Shown: in pieces, positions 34,468 to 43,738 of the stretch
Layout: the number at the start of each line of letters is the position of its first letter
How positions within the stretch are numbered: the first letter of the stretch is position 1
DNA from: Lentzea fradiae
GTDB lineage: Bacteria; Actinomycetota; Actinomycetes; Mycobacteriales; Pseudonocardiaceae
Direction of reading: 5' to 3'
Length of the DNA stretch: 64,000 nucleotides
NCBI RefSeq assembly: GCF_900100955.1
Contig: NZ_FNCC01000005.1
Span: 434,001-498,000, forward strand
The notes under the pieces: model-generated
Databases searched by the model: none
What the model saw: only the letters and a program-made list of their open reading frames with translations
What the model was told of the DNA's origin: nothing
Position numbers and translations under genes: made by a program

Positions 34468-35103
34468 GTGACGATCAGAGACGACTACCTCACCGCCGTC
34501 CGCACCGCGCTGGAGCTGCTCCGCCACGACCAGGTCGCCGCGCGCTGGGACCAGCCCAGCGCCCTCCCCGAGTTCGGCGTCAGCGGCCTGGCGGGTCACC
34601 TCGCCTACCAGGCGCTGCCCCTGCCGTCGATGCTCGCCGCACCCGTCGGCGACGAACCGGTCGTGCCGCTGATGGAGCACTACGCGCGGGCGAACTGGAC
34701 CGAGCTCGACGTCGACTCCGACTTCCACACCCGCATCCGCGAAGGCGGCGAGAAGCTGGCCGCCGAGGGCCCCGCCGCCCTGTCCGCCGAGCTGGAACGG
34801 ACCCTGGACCAGCTCGCCGCGGCCCTGCGGACCACCTCCGACCGCCCCGTGCGGATGCCGCACTGGGGCCCGTGGGCGGTGGCGCTGGACGAGTACCTGG
34901 TCAGCAGGCTCATGGAGATCGTCGTGCACACCGACGACCTCGCCGTCAGCGCCGGCGTCGACACGCCCGAGTTCCCGCGGCACGTCAACGAGACCGTCAT
35001 CGACCTGCTCACCCGCATGTCGCTCAACAGGCACCGCGCCGTCGACGTGGTGCGCGCGCTCACCCGCAAGGAACGCGCCCCGCGGGACATCACCGCGTTC
35101 TGA
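34468..35103 (+). CDS. Maleylpyruvate isomerase N-terminal domain (DinB-like) protein
   Basis: A 211-residue four-helix protein. GVSGLAGHLAYQALPL supplies the first histidine of the DinB-like metal site and YLVSRLMEIVVHTDDLAVS the conserved C-terminal helix with the second and third ligands, as in the mycothiol-dependent maleylpyruvate isomerase family. Such proteins use or transfer mycothiol; the specific reaction is unknown. GTG start, probably leaderless. Confidence 0.8.
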   Translation: MTIRDDYLTAVRTALELLRHDQVAARWDQPSALPEFGVSGLAGHLAYQALPLPSMLAAPVGDEPVVPLMEHYARANWTELDVDSDFHTRIREGGEKLAAEGPAALSAELERTLDQLAAALRTTSDRPVRMPHWGPWAVALDEYLVSRLMEIVVHTDDLAVSAGVDTPEFPRHVNETVIDLLTRMSLNRHRAVDVVRALTRKERAPRDITAF

Positions 35104-35220
35104 CCGACCCGCGCCCACCCACCCCGCCGCGCCCACCCCGGTCGCGCCCACCCACCCTGCCGCGCCCGCCCCTGCCGCGCCCGCCCCTGCCGCGCCGGCC
35201 TCGGTCGCGCCGCGCACGCG
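35104..35220. repeat. C-rich tandem low-complexity tract
   Basis: A pyrimidine-rich run on the plus strand. The unit TGCCGCGCCCGCCCC occurs at 35158-35172 and 35173-35187 and again in part from 35188; degenerate copies (CGCGCCCACCC) precede it. No gene. It lies between convergent genes, beside a strong hairpin. Confidence 0.6.
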
Positions 35221-35224
35221 GGGA

Positions 35225-35253
35225 CCTTTCGTACTGTCAGACAGTACGAAAGG
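35225..35253. terminator. 29-bp perfect palindrome, probable bidirectional terminator
   Basis: CCTTTCGTACTGTC (35225-35238) and GACAGTACGAAAGG (35240-35253) form a perfect inverted repeat around a single A, flanked by GGGG and CCCC runs that can extend the stem. It sits between convergent genes, so a two-way terminator is the simplest reading; the absence of a loop-sized spacer and of a U tract leaves a protein-binding site possible. Confidence 0.65.
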
Positions 35254-35266
35254 CCCCCGCGGGGAG

Positions 35267-35845
35267 TCAGCGGCGGCACACCATCAGCAGGGCGAGCTTG
35301 CCCGCCAGCATGATCTCGTCCACCGCCACGAACCCGCCCGCCTCGAAAGACCTGATCGCGCGCAGGTTCCGCACGTCCGGATCGGCCACGACGCGGGTGC
35401 AGTGCGGGTCCGCCTCGAACAGCGCGTCGGTCAGCCGGGGGAGCAGCGTCCGCACCAGGCCGCGGTCGGTCAGCGCCAGCTCGCCGACCGCGAGGGTCAG
35501 GCCCAGGTCGTGCGGGCGGGCCGGGTAGCACTGCGCCAGGGCGTCGCGGGCGGCGCGGTACAGCTCGGCGTAGATCACGGGGCGGCCGTGCCAGCAGACC
35601 AGCAGCGGCCGCACGTCGTCGCCTTCCAGCTGCTCGGCGAGCCTGCGCTCCCACTCGGGCAGCGACCAGGCCCGCCGCCAGAACGCCGCCACGTGCGGCG
35701 CCTGGTTCCAGCGGTGGACCAGCTCCAGGTCGTGGCCGTCGGCACGGGCCAGCCGCGCCTCCCAGGGCGCGCCGAGGTCGGGGACGGGCGGTGCCTGGGC
35801 TCTCGCGTGCCTGCGGTAGGAGTCCAGGTGCGACACCGGCTTCAC
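35267..35845 (-). CDS. IucB/MbtK-like GNAT lysine N-acyltransferase
   Basis: A 192-residue acyltransferase of the siderophore-biosynthesis GNAT group (IucB, RhbD, MbtK): LVHRWNQAPHVAAFWRRAW is the family's substrate-side signature, followed by RPVIYAELYRAARDAL and the C-terminal VVADPDVRNLRAIRSFEAGGF (given here as two blocks, VVADPDVRNLRAIRSFE and AGGFVAVDE). GGAGG lies 4 nt before the GTG at 35845. These enzymes acetylate or acylate N6-hydroxylysine; no other siderophore gene is adjacent, so its pathway lies elsewhere. Confidence 0.85.
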   Translation of the reverse strand: MKPVSHLDSYRRHARAQAPPVPDLGAPWEARLARADGHDLELVHRWNQAPHVAAFWRRAWSLPEWERRLAEQLEGDDVRPLLVCWHGRPVIYAELYRAARDALAQCYPARPHDLGLTLAVGELALTDRGLVRTLLPRLTDALFEADPHCTRVVADPDVRNLRAIRSFEAGGFVAVDEIMLAGKLALLMVCRR

Positions 35846-36090
35846 GAAGCCTCCAGTTGCTGCTCTGGGCCGGGGAGCGGGACGGCGGCGTCAACCCCCT
35901 GAGTGACTGGTATTGCACAGGCTGTGACGGCGTCGCGTCAATGAACTTGTCCGGTCCCGTACGTTTCCCGCACCGGGACGTTCGTCACGTGCGACGAAGA
36001 TCAACAATTGGTGCCGCCCGGTGGAGTGTCGGACCCACCCGGTAATCTCATGCCCAACCAAGCCAGAACACCGGTTCACCAGGAGGATCC

Positions 36091-36483
36091 GTGTCGCCAG
36101 GGTGGCTCGCCGCCGGTGCCTTCGTGCTGCTCGTGCTGCTGCTGGCGATCCCGGCTTTCAAGGCCGCGCGCTTCTTCGACGAGGCGACGATCGCGATGCG
36201 CAAGGCCCACGAGAACACGGACCCGTTGTTCTCCGAGGCCAACACGACGCTCACGCACGTGAACACGCAGCTGGAGCGCGTCGACGGCATCACCGCGAAC
36301 GCGCGCGCCGTCACCGGCAACGTCTCGGCGCTCACCAGCCTCTTCACCGCCACTCTCGGCGGCCCGCTGGTCAAGGCCGCCGCGCTGTCCTACGGCGTCA
36401 GCAAGGCCGTCAAGGCGCGCCGCAAGGCCGCCGAGCAGCCGAACAAGCACAGCAGGCGCCGGTCGAGGAGGGGTTCGCGATGA
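36091..36483 (+). CDS. DUF948 membrane protein
   Basis: A 130-residue protein with one N-terminal helix (LAAGAFVLLVLLLAIPAF), an extended amphipathic helical region (FFDEATIAMRKAHENTDP, LTHVNTQLERVDGITAN) typical of DUF948 and methyl-accepting-like coils, and a basic tail (RRRSRRGSR). AGGAGG is 5 nt before the GTG. It is followed by a DUF6167 gene with a 4-bp overlap and then alaS, an order seen in many actinobacteria. Function unknown. Confidence 0.85.
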   Translation: MSPGWLAAGAFVLLVLLLAIPAFKAARFFDEATIAMRKAHENTDPLFSEANTTLTHVNTQLERVDGITANARAVTGNVSALTSLFTATLGGPLVKAAALSYGVSKAVKARRKAAEQPNKHSRRRSRRGSR

Positions 36484-36749
36484 GCCGCCTCTTCTGGTTC
36501 GGGCTGGGTGCCGCGGCCGGTCTCTTCGTCGCGAAGAAGGCTTCCGAGGTCACAAAGCAGGCGACTCCGGCCGGCATCGGCGCTAACGTGGGTGAAGGTC
36601 TGCGTGAACTCGCCGGCGCCATCGGGTCCTTCGGGGCCGAGGTGCGCGCGGGCATGACCGAACGCGAGCAGGAGTTGCAGGAGACGGTGGAACGTCAGAC
36701 GGGATTCACGCCGGGGCGTCGAGCGCCCAGGGCGAACGGCAAGCACTAG
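36480..36749 (+). CDS. DUF6167 small membrane-associated protein
   Basis: An 89-residue protein starting MSRLFWFGLGAAAGLFVAKK, a single helix with a glycine-rich face, followed by a helical region (LRELAGAIGSFGAEVRAGM, MTEREQELQETVERQ) and a basic end. It matches the DUF6167 proteins found between DUF948 and alaS. Coupled to the preceding gene by ATGA overlap. Confidence 0.85.
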   Translation: MSRLFWFGLGAAAGLFVAKKASEVTKQATPAGIGANVGEGLRELAGAIGSFGAEVRAGMTEREQELQETVERQTGFTPGRRAPRANGKH

Positions 36750-36806
36750 TCGTTCGCCTCGTACGCGTGCCCTGACAACCTCCCAGCAACACACAAGGAC
36801 CTTCCC

Positions 36807-39476
36807 GTGCAGACCCACGAGATCATCAAGCGCTTCCGCGAGCACTTCGAGAACGCCGGGCACAAGTACATCCCCAGCGCCTCGCTGCTGCTCGACGACC
36901 CGAACCTGCTGTTCGTCAACGCCGGCATGGTGCCGTTCAAGCCGTACTTCCTCGGCGAGGCCCCGCCGCCGGCCCCGCGGATGACGAGCATCCAGAAGTG
37001 CGTGCGCACGCCGGACATCGACGAGGTCGGCAAGACCACGCGCCACCTCACGTTCTTCCAGATGGCCGGCAACTTCTCGCTCGGCGACTACTTCAAGGAA
37101 GACGCCATCCGGCTCGCCTGGGAGCTCATCACCAAGTCCCAGGACGAGGGCGGCTACGGGTTCGACCCCGAGCGCATCTGGGTGACGGTCTACCTCGACG
37201 ACGACGAGGCCATCGAGCTCTGGCAGAAGATCGCCGGCCTGCCGCTGGAGCGCATCCAGCGCCGCGGCGTCGAGGACAACTTCTGGTCGATGGGCGTCCC
37301 CGGCCCGTGCGGCCCGTGCTCGGAGATCTACTACGACCGCGGCCCCGCCTACGGCAAGGAGGGCGGCCCGGTCGTCGACGAGGACAGGTACCTGGAGATC
37401 TGGAACCTCGTCTTCATGCAGAACATCCGCGGCGAGGGCGGCGCCAAGAAGGACTACCCGATCCTCGGCGAGCTGCCGTCGAAGAACATCGACACCGGCA
37501 TGGGCGTCGAGCGCGTCGCCTACCTGCTGCAGGGCGTCGACAACGTCTACGAGACCGACCTGGTCCGCGCCGTCATCAACAAGGCCGAGGAGCTGTCGGG
37601 CCGCAAGTACGGCGACAACGAGACCGACGACGTCCGCTTCCGCGTCATCGCCGACCACGCCCGCAGCGGTGTGCTGCTCGTCGGCGACGGCGTCACGCCC
37701 GGCAACGAGGCCCGCGGCTACGTGCTGCGCCGCCTGCTGCGCCGCATCATCCGCAGCTCGCGCCTGCTGGGCGTGACCGAGCCGGTGCTGCGCCAGTTCG
37801 CCGAGGTCGTCCGCGACTCCATGGGCGAGGCCTACCCCGAGCTGGTCAGCGGGTTCGCCCGCATCCAGCAGGTGCTCAAGGCCGAGGAGGACACCTTCCT
37901 GCGCACCCTCGACGCCGGTTCGCGGATCTTCGAGAACGCCGCCGCCGAGGTGAAGAAGGACAACCGCGCCACCCTGCCGGGTGACAAGGCTTTCCAGCTG
38001 CACGACACCTACGGGTTCCCGATCGACCTCACGCTGGAGATGGCCTCCGAGGCCGGGCTCTCCGTCGACGAGGACGGTTTCCGCAAGCTGATGGCCGAGC
38101 AGCGCGCCCGCGCCAAGGCCGACGCCTCCGCCAAGAAGACCGGCCACGGCGACCAGACCGTCTACCGCGAGCTGCTGGAACAGGGCCCGACCGAGTTCAC
38201 CGGCTACACCGAGCTCGCCTCCGAGGCCACACTGCGCGGCATCGTGCTCAACGGCCAGCGGGTGAAGTCGGCTCGGGAGGGCGACATCGTCGAGGTCGTC
38301 CTCGACCGCACGCCGCTCTACGCCGAGTCCGGTGGCCAGGAGTCCGACGCCGGCACGATCGTCACCGGCAACGCCGAGCTCGAGGTGCTCGACGTGCAGA
38401 AGGTCGCCCGCAAGCTGTGGGTGCACCAGGTGCGCGTCCGCTCGGGTGAGATCGCCGAGGGCGAGCAGGTCGAGGCCCGCGTCGACCAGGAGTGGCGCAT
38501 CGGCGCCCGCCAAGGCCACTCGGGCACGCACGTCGTGCACGCCGCCCTGCGCCAGGTGCTCGGCCCGTCGGCCCTGCAGAGCGGTTCGTACAACAAGCCC
38601 GGCTACCTGCGTCTCGACTTCGCCTGGACGGGTGGCCTGTCGGCCGAGGCCCGCAGCGAGATCGAGGAGGTCTCGAACCTCGCCGTGCGCAAGGACCTGC
38701 CGGTCTCCGTCGTCTACACGGACATGGCCGGTGCCCAGGACATGGGCGCCGTGGCCCTGTTCGGCGAGACCTACGACGAGACGGTGCGCGTCGTCGAGAT
38801 CGGCGGCCCCTGGTCGCGCGAGCTCTGCGGTGGCACGCACGTCGAGCACTCGTCGCAGATCGGTCCGATCACCCTGCTGGGCGAATCTTCGGTCGGCTCC
38901 GGCGTGCGCCGCCTGGAGGCTTACGTCGGCATCGAGGCCATGCGCTTCCTCGCCAAGGAACGCGCCATCGTCCAGAACCTCTCCGACCTGCTCAAGGTCG
39001 GCTCCGACGGCCTGCCCGAGCGGATCGAGTCCCTGGTCGAGCGCCTGAAGAACGCCGAGAAGGAGCTCGAGAAGGTCCGTGCCGCCCAGCTGCTCGGCAA
39101 CGCCGGGTCGCTGGCCGAGAAGGCCCTGGACGTGCGCGGCCTGTCGCTGGTGGCCCTCGGCCTGGAGGGCGTGTCGGGCAACGACCTGCGCACCCTCGGC
39201 GGCGAGGTCCGCAACCGCCTCGGCACCAAGCCCGGCGTGGTGGCCCTGTTCTCGGTCGACGGCGACAAGGTCAGCTTCGTGGTGGCCACCACGGCCGCCG
39301 CCCGCGACCTGGGCCTGGCCGCCGGCAAGCTCGTCCCGGTGTTCGGCCCGGCCATCTCCGCCCGCGGTGGCGGCAAGCCGGACCTGGCCCAGGGCGGCGG
39401 TACCAACCCCGGTGGTGTTCCCGAGGCCATCACGGCCCTCACGAACGAACTGGACAAGGTGCTTGAACAGCGCTGA
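36807..39476 (+). CDS. alaS: Alanyl-tRNA synthetase
   Basis: The full-length 889-residue enzyme charges tRNA-Ala. The catalytic core has [20 protein letters not shown] (without the first His, QTHEIIKRF) and [16 protein letters not shown]; the central editing domain has [17 protein letters not shown] and [15 protein letters not shown], which together hold the zinc/editing HxxxH and CxxxH residues; the C-terminal oligomerisation and C-Ala region ends [13 protein letters not shown]. AAGGA lies before the GTG start at 36807. ruvX starts inside its last codons, so alaS, ruvX, mltG and aroE form one operon. Confidence 0.97.
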   Translation: MQTHEIIKRFREHFENAGHKYIPSASLLLDDPNLLFVNAGMVPFKPYFLGEAPPPAPRMTSIQKCVRTPDIDEVGKTTRHLTFFQMAGNFSLGDYFKEDAIRLAWELITKSQDEGGYGFDPERIWVTVYLDDDEAIELWQKIAGLPLERIQRRGVEDNFWSMGVPGPCGPCSEIYYDRGPAYGKEGGPVVDEDRYLEIWNLVFMQNIRGEGGAKKDYPILGELPSKNIDTGMGVERVAYLLQGVDNVYETDLVRAVINKAEELSGRKYGDNETDDVRFRVIADHARSGVLLVGDGVTPGNEARGYVLRRLLRRIIRSSRLLGVTEPVLRQFAEVVRDSMGEAYPELVSGFARIQQVLKAEEDTFLRTLDAGSRIFENAAAEVKKDNRATLPGDKAFQLHDTYGFPIDLTLEMASEAGLSVDEDGFRKLMAEQRARAKADASAKKTGHGDQTVYRELLEQGPTEFTGYTELASEATLRGIVLNGQRVKSAREGDIVEVVLDRTPLYAESGGQESDAGTIVTGNAELEVLDVQKVARKLWVHQVRVRSGEIAEGEQVEARVDQEWRIGARQGHSGTHVVHAALRQVLGPSALQSGSYNKPGYLRLDFAWTGGLSAEARSEIEEVSNLAVRKDLPVSVVYTDMAGAQDMGAVALFGETYDETVRVVEIGGPWSRELCGGTHVEHSSQIGPITLLGESSVGSGVRRLEAYVGIEAMRFLAKERAIVQNLSDLLKVGSDGLPERIESLVERLKNAEKELEKVRAAQLLGNAGSLAEKALDVRGLSLVALGLEGVSGNDLRTLGGEVRNRLGTKPGVVALFSVDGDKVSFVVATTAAARDLGLAAGKLVPVFGPAISARGGGKPDLAQGGGTNPGGVPEAITALTNELDKVLEQR

Positions 39477-39966
39477 CCCGCGCGGCGCCGACTCACCCGG
39501 CGCCGACGACCCTGGCCTCGGCAGGAGGCTCGGCGTCGACGTCGGGTCGGTTCGCGTGGGAACATCCCTCAGCGATCCGGGTGCTTTCCTGGCCACTCCG
39601 CTGGTTACCCTGCAACGGGACGAGAAGCGCGGCTCGGACCTCACCGAGCTCGTACGTCTCGTGGCCGAGCATGACGTGGTCGAGGTCGTGGTCGGCCTGC
39701 CCAAGACGCTGGCGGGCAGGCACGGTCCCGCCGCGGAGGCGGCGACGGCGTACGCTGCCGCCCTGGCGGACCGGGTCAGCCCGGTGCCGGTCCGGCTCTG
39801 CGACGAGCGCCTGACGACGGTCGTGGTGAGCCGGGTGCTGGCGCAACGAGGAGTGAAAGGCAAGAAGCAGCGTGCCGTGGTCGACCAGGCCGCCGCTGTC
39901 GAGATCCTGCAATCCTGGCTGGACGCACGGGCACGCTTCGTGGCCGCCCGAAAGGACGAGGTGTGA
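39463..39966 (+). CDS. ruvX: Holliday junction resolvase-like / pre-16S rRNA nuclease RuvX (YqgF)
   Basis: A 167-residue RNase-H-fold protein. [18 protein letters not shown] holds the first catalytic Asp (Asp26), [15 protein letters not shown] the second strand and [15 protein letters not shown] the third acidic site. It was named a Holliday junction resolvase; in E. coli YqgF matures the 5' end of 16S rRNA. The first 22 residues are a non-conserved Asp/Gly-rich arm. The TTG at 39463 lies inside the alaS end (14-bp overlap), which is the only initiator that keeps the operon contiguous. Confidence 0.92.
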   Translation: MNSADPRGADSPGADDPGLGRRLGVDVGSVRVGTSLSDPGAFLATPLVTLQRDEKRGSDLTELVRLVAEHDVVEVVVGLPKTLAGRHGPAAEAATAYAAALADRVSPVPVRLCDERLTTVVVSRVLAQRGVKGKKQRAVVDQAAAVEILQSWLDARARFVAARKDEV

Positions 39967-41180
39967 GCGACGATCTCGGGTTGTTCACCGACCCTGACGT
40001 GGATGAACGACGTCCGCTCAAGCGCGATCGCGAGCGGGACAGGGCACGCGCCAAGGCGAAGAAGCGCAAGAAGACGGTCCTGTGGCTGGTCGTCGCGATG
40101 GTCCTCACCGTGGGCCTGGGCGGCGCCTACTACGGCTACCGGGAGCTGCGCAGCATCGGGTCGTACGAGGACTACGCGGGCAGCGGAGAGGCCGACAAGA
40201 TCGTCGAGGTCAAGGACGGCGACGTGATCAGCCAGATCGCCGCCACCCTCTACGACAACGACGTGGTCGCGTCGGCGGGTGCCTTCATCGCGGCCAGCCA
40301 GACCGACGCCCGCGTGCTGTCGACCCAGCCCGGCTTCTACCTCATGAAGACCAAGATGTCGGGCGCGGAGGCAGTGGCCCGCATGATCGACCCGAAGACG
40401 CGCGTCCCCGCGGTCCAGATCATCGGCGGCACGAAGCTCTCCGACATCAAGGCCGGTGACAAGACGGTCCCCGGCATCTACTCCCTGCTCGCCGCGGCGA
40501 GCTGCACGGAGAAGGACGGCCAGAAGACCTGCCTGTCGGCCGACGAGGTGAAGGCCGCCGCCGAGCAGACCGACCCGGTCGCCCTCGGCGTGCCGGACTG
40601 GGCGCTGGCCGACGTGGCGCGCGCCGAGCCCCAGTACCGCCTCGAAGGTCTGATCATGCGCGGCGTGTACCAGGTCAAGCCGGGTGTCTCCGCGGTCGAG
40701 CTGCTGCGCAGCGTGATCGTCTCCTCGGCGCAGAAGATGCAGGGCTTCGGCATCCCCGGCGGCACCGTGAACACCGGCTTCCGGCCGTACGAGGTGCTCG
40801 TCATCGCGTCCCTCATCGAGAAGGAAGCGATCGAGAAGGACTTCACCAAGGTCTCGCAGGTGATCTACAACCGCCTGAAGAAGCCGATGAGGCTGCAGTT
40901 CGACTCGACCATCAACTACAAGAACAACCAGCCGCACATCCGCACGTCCGACCAGGACCGCAACACCCCGGGCCCGTACAACACCTACATGTCGTTCGGC
41001 CTCACGCCCACCCCGATCGGCTCGCCGTCGCAGCAGGCCATCGCCGCGGCGATGAACCCGGAGGGCGGCGAGATCATCTACTTCGTGAAGTGCCACGAAA
41101 AGGGTGACTCGTGCTTCGCGACGACGTTCGAGGAGCACAACGCGAACGACCAGAAGGCCCAGCGGGACGGCGTGTACTAG
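39963..41180 (+). CDS. mltG: Endolytic murein transglycosylase MltG
   Basis: A 405-residue protein. A basic cytoplasmic arm (DRERDRARAKAKKRKK) precedes one membrane helix (38-57), then a LysM-like region and the YceG/MltG domain: LVIASLIEKEA carries the catalytic Glu, with LQFDSTINY, PYNTYMSFGLTPTPI and QAIAAAMNPEG. It cuts nascent glycan strands in the cell wall and sets strand length. Overlaps ruvX by 4 bp, and the aroE GTG overlaps its last base. Confidence 0.95.
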   Translation: MSDDLGLFTDPDVDERRPLKRDRERDRARAKAKKRKKTVLWLVVAMVLTVGLGGAYYGYRELRSIGSYEDYAGSGEADKIVEVKDGDVISQIAATLYDNDVVASAGAFIAASQTDARVLSTQPGFYLMKTKMSGAEAVARMIDPKTRVPAVQIIGGTKLSDIKAGDKTVPGIYSLLAAASCTEKDGQKTCLSADEVKAAAEQTDPVALGVPDWALADVARAEPQYRLEGLIMRGVYQVKPGVSAVELLRSVIVSSAQKMQGFGIPGGTVNTGFRPYEVLVIASLIEKEAIEKDFTKVSQVIYNRLKKPMRLQFDSTINYKNNQPHIRTSDQDRNTPGPYNTYMSFGLTPTPIGSPSQQAIAAAMNPEGGEIIYFVKCHEKGDSCFATTFEEHNANDQKAQRDGVY

Positions 41181-41998
41181 TGCGCAGGGCAGCGGTGATC
41201 GGCTCACCGATCGAGCACTCGCTCTCGCCGGTGTTGCACAACGCGGCGTATACCGCGCTGGGGCTCGACATCTCCTACACCCGGCTGGAGTGCGCCGAGG
41301 CGGAGGTGCCCGCTCTGGTCTCCTCGCTGGGACCGGAGTGGGTCGGCCTCTCCTGCACGATGCCGACGAAGCGCGCGGCACTGGCGTTCGCGTCGTCGGT
41401 CACCCCGCGCGCCTCGGCCGTGGGCGCCGCGAACACGTTGGTGCGCACCGGCTCCGGCTGGCACGCCGACTGCACCGACGTCGACGGCGTCGTGGGAGCG
41501 TTGCGGGAGAAGGGTTTCTCCGGCGGGACGAGCGGCGTGGTGCTCGGCGCGGGCGGCACGGCGACGGCCGCGCTGGCCGCGTTCGCCGAGCTGGGCGTGA
41601 AGTCGGTGTCCCTGGTGGTGCGGGACTCCTCCCGCGCCGCCGAGGCCGTCGAAACCGCGGCACGGGTCGGCGTCGAGGCCGAGGTGCTGGAACTGTCCTC
41701 CGTGGACCTCCCACTGCTGGCGGGCGCCACGGACGTCCTGGTGTCGACCGTGCCCGCCGAGGCGACGGTGCCACTGGCCCCGGCGCTGGCGCGGGCCCCG
41801 TACGTGCTGGACGTGATCTACCACCCGTGGCCCACCCCGGTGGCCTCGGCCGTGGAGGAGTCGGGCGCACGGCTCGCGACGGGCCTGGACATGTTGCTGC
41901 ACCAGGCTTTCGGTCAGGTGGAGCAGTTCACCGGGAAGCCCGCGCCGCAGGACGTGATGCGCGAGGCCCTGGCCGCGGAACTCGCCAGGCGAGGTTAG
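41180..41998 (+). CDS. aroE: Shikimate dehydrogenase
   Basis: A 272-residue AroE: IGSPIEHSLSPVLHNAAY is the shikimate-binding opening, LSCTMPTKRAAL holds the catalytic lysine in a variant of the usual NVTxPxK, and VVLGAGGTATAALAAFAEL is the NADP Rossmann loop. It reduces 3-dehydroshikimate to shikimate. The frame runs from GTG 41180, overlapping the mltG stop by one base. It is separated from aroC-K-B-Q by about 6.9 kb containing a two-component system and a PTS island. Confidence 0.93.
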   Translation: MRRAAVIGSPIEHSLSPVLHNAAYTALGLDISYTRLECAEAEVPALVSSLGPEWVGLSCTMPTKRAALAFASSVTPRASAVGAANTLVRTGSGWHADCTDVDGVVGALREKGFSGGTSGVVLGAGGTATAALAAFAELGVKSVSLVVRDSSRAAEAVETAARVGVEAEVLELSSVDLPLLAGATDVLVSTVPAEATVPLAPALARAPYVLDVIYHPWPTPVASAVEESGARLATGLDMLLHQAFGQVEQFTGKPAPQDVMREALAAELARRG

Positions 41999-42002
41999 GC
42001 CG

Positions 42003-42479
42003 TCACGGGCACTCGATGCCCGTGGCCGGCACCCCCTCCACCTTCGCCCGGCTCGCCACAGCCGTGCAGTACAGCTGGAACTGCGCCCACCGGGACAGCT
42101 CCAGCATGGCCTCCGGCAGGACGATGACGTTGGAGATCGCGTAGACCCGTTCCGACGAGGCGGGCACCTCGGTCACCAGGCCGAGCTTCTTCTCCTCCTC
42201 GGTCAGCCCGGCGACGAGCAGGTTGATGGCGGTCGCGGTGTCGACGGTGCCGGAGTAGGTCCTGGTCCGCCGCACCAGCGCGTCGCGGCCGGCCGACACC
42301 AGGAAGACCGTCAGCTCGTGCGACGAGATGACGGGGGCGTCGCCGCCGGTGAGGATCGGGGTCGGGCGCACCCCGCAGGCCGCGAGGGTCACCAGGGCAA
42401 GCGCAAGGTGAAGACCGCTCCGCCGGAGGGCCCGTTGGCCGCGTCGATCGTGCCGCCGTGCAGGCGCGCGTTCTCCCAT
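42003..42479 (-). CDS. Lipoprotein with GerMN-like domain, partner of two-component system
   Basis: A 158-residue lipoprotein. Basic n-region ARRHDRRGQRALRRSG, hydrophobic LHLALALVTLAAC with the lipobox LAAC, then a small domain containing LTVFLVSAGRDALVRRTRT and TAINLLVAGLTEEEKKLGL, in the style of the GerMN domains that accompany AfsQ/Cse-type systems. To include the signal peptide the start must be at ATG 42479, 91 bp inside the kinase gene. Such lipoproteins modulate the paired kinase or sense the envelope. It is convergent with aroE, 4 bp apart. Confidence 0.7.
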   Translation of the reverse strand: MGERAPARRHDRRGQRALRRSGLHLALALVTLAACGVRPTPILTGGDAPVISSHELTVFLVSAGRDALVRRTRTYSGTVDTATAINLLVAGLTEEEKKLGLVTEVPASSERVYAISNVIVLPEAMLELSRWAQFQLYCTAVASRAKVEGVPATGIECP

Positions 42480-43738
42480 GCGATCGCCAATCCCAGCCCG
42501 CTGCCCTCGGAACGGGAGCGGGCCGTGTCTGCCTTGTAGAAGCGGTCGAAGATGTGGGGGAGGGCCTCGGCGGGGATGCCGGGCCCGTGGTCGGACACCT
42601 CGATGACGCCGCCGGGCCTGACCTCGACGCGGACCGGGGCGCCGCCGTGCTTGAGCGCGTTGCCGACGAGGTTGGCCACGATGACGTCCAAGCGGCGGCG
42701 GTCCACCACGCCGTCGATCCCCTCCGGCAGCACGGCCTCGACCGACTCGGCCCAGCCGCGCGCGGCCAGGGTGTCGCGGACGGCCGTGCCGATGTCCCAC
42801 TCGTCGAGCTCCAGGACGTTGCCGCCCTCGTCGAACCGGGAGATCTCCATCAGGTCGTTGACCAGGCGGGTGAGCTTGCGGGTCTCGGCGGAGACCAGGC
42901 GGGCGGCGACGGCCGTGTCCGGTGGCAGCGTCTCGGCGTCCTCGTCCAGCACGGCCGTCACGGCGCTCATCGCGGTGAGCGGCGTGCGCAGTTCGTGGGA
43001 CACGTCCGAGACGAACCGCCGGGAGGCGGCCTGGGAGGCTTCCAGCTGCTCGGCGGCGGAGTTGAACGTGCGGGCCAGGTCGGCGAGCTCGTCGGAGCCG
43101 CGGTCGTCGACGCGGGTGTCGAGCCGTCCCGAACCCAGGGCGCGGGCCGCGGCACCGAGGCGCCGCACCGGGCGCAGCACGCCGCGGGCGGTGAGGAGGG
43201 CCAGGCCGAGTGCGAGGGGCAGCACCAGGCTGACGCCGACCCATGCCGCGGTCGCGAAGCTGTTGATGGCGCTCTCCGTGCTGCCCAGACCCGTCACCGC
43301 CCACACCTCGACGCCGGTCCGGGTGCCGTCTCCGCGCAGCAACGGGATGCCGATCACGACGTACGGCTCCGCCATGTCGTCGCGGCGCTGCCAGAGGACC
43401 GTGACGCTGTTCTTCAGCGCCGCGCGCATCTCCTCGGGGATGAACGACGGATCGGGGCCGCCACGGGACCGCATCCCTTCGTAGAGCACGACTCCCTTGC
43501 CACGCAGGTACGTGGCGAAGTCGTCGAGGTCCTGCTGCGCGGGAGGGACGGTGAGGCTGAGCGCGTAGTCGCGGACGTCGTCGACCAGCGGGTTCATGAA
43601 GCCGTCCTGCGCGTCCTCCAGCAGCAACGTGCGGGCGGTCGCGTAGGAGGCTCCCGCCGCCCCCGCCGCGCCCAGCACCGTGAGGAGCAGGAACGCCGCC
43701 ATCAGCCTGGGCTTCAGGCCGCGCGGCACCCACCTCAT
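42389..43738 (-). CDS. Sensor histidine kinase, AfsQ2-like
   Basis: A 449-residue kinase with two membrane helices (about 10-34 and 165-185) bounding an extracytoplasmic sensor, a HAMP domain (RGVLRPVRRLGAAARALGSG), the phosphoacceptor SHELRTPL with His248, and an HATPase with LVGNALKHGG, DHGPGIP and GSGLGLAIAWENA. The ATG overlaps the regulator's stop by 4 bp. Paired with the OmpR-type regulator and the following lipoprotein, as in AfsQ1/AfsQ2 and CseB/CseC systems of Streptomyces that respond to nutrient or envelope stress. Confidence 0.92.
   Translation of the reverse strand: MRWVPRGLKPRLMAAFLLLTVLGAAGAAGASYATARTLLLEDAQDGFMNPLVDDVRDYALSLTVPPAQQDLDDFATYLRGKGVVLYEGMRSRGGPDPSFIPEEMRAALKNSVTVLWQRRDDMAEPYVVIGIPLLRGDGTRTGVEVWAVTGLGSTESAINSFATAAWVGVSLVLPLALGLALLTARGVLRPVRRLGAAARALGSGRLDTRVDDRGSDELADLARTFNSAAEQLEASQAASRRFVSDVSHELRTPLTAMSAVTAVLDEDAETLPPDTAVAARLVSAETRKLTRLVNDLMEISRFDEGGNVLELDEWDIGTAVRDTLAARGWAESVEAVLPEGIDGVVDRRRLDVIVANLVGNALKHGGAPVRVEVRPGGVIEVSDHGPGIPAEALPHIFDRFYKADTARSRSEGSGLGLAIAWENARLHGGTIDAANGPSGGAVFTLRLPW

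Noticed and set aside
35104..35220. CRISPR-like or VNTR locus
   Set aside because: Repeat units are contiguous, short and degenerate without spacers; simple low-complexity DNA.
36750..36806. T-box or other leader before alaS
   Set aside because: Only 57 bp with no structured element; a simple ribosome site is present.
36390..41381. 1663-codon minus-strand frame
   Set aside because: Shadow of alaS, ruvX and mltG on the opposite strand, caused by high GC.
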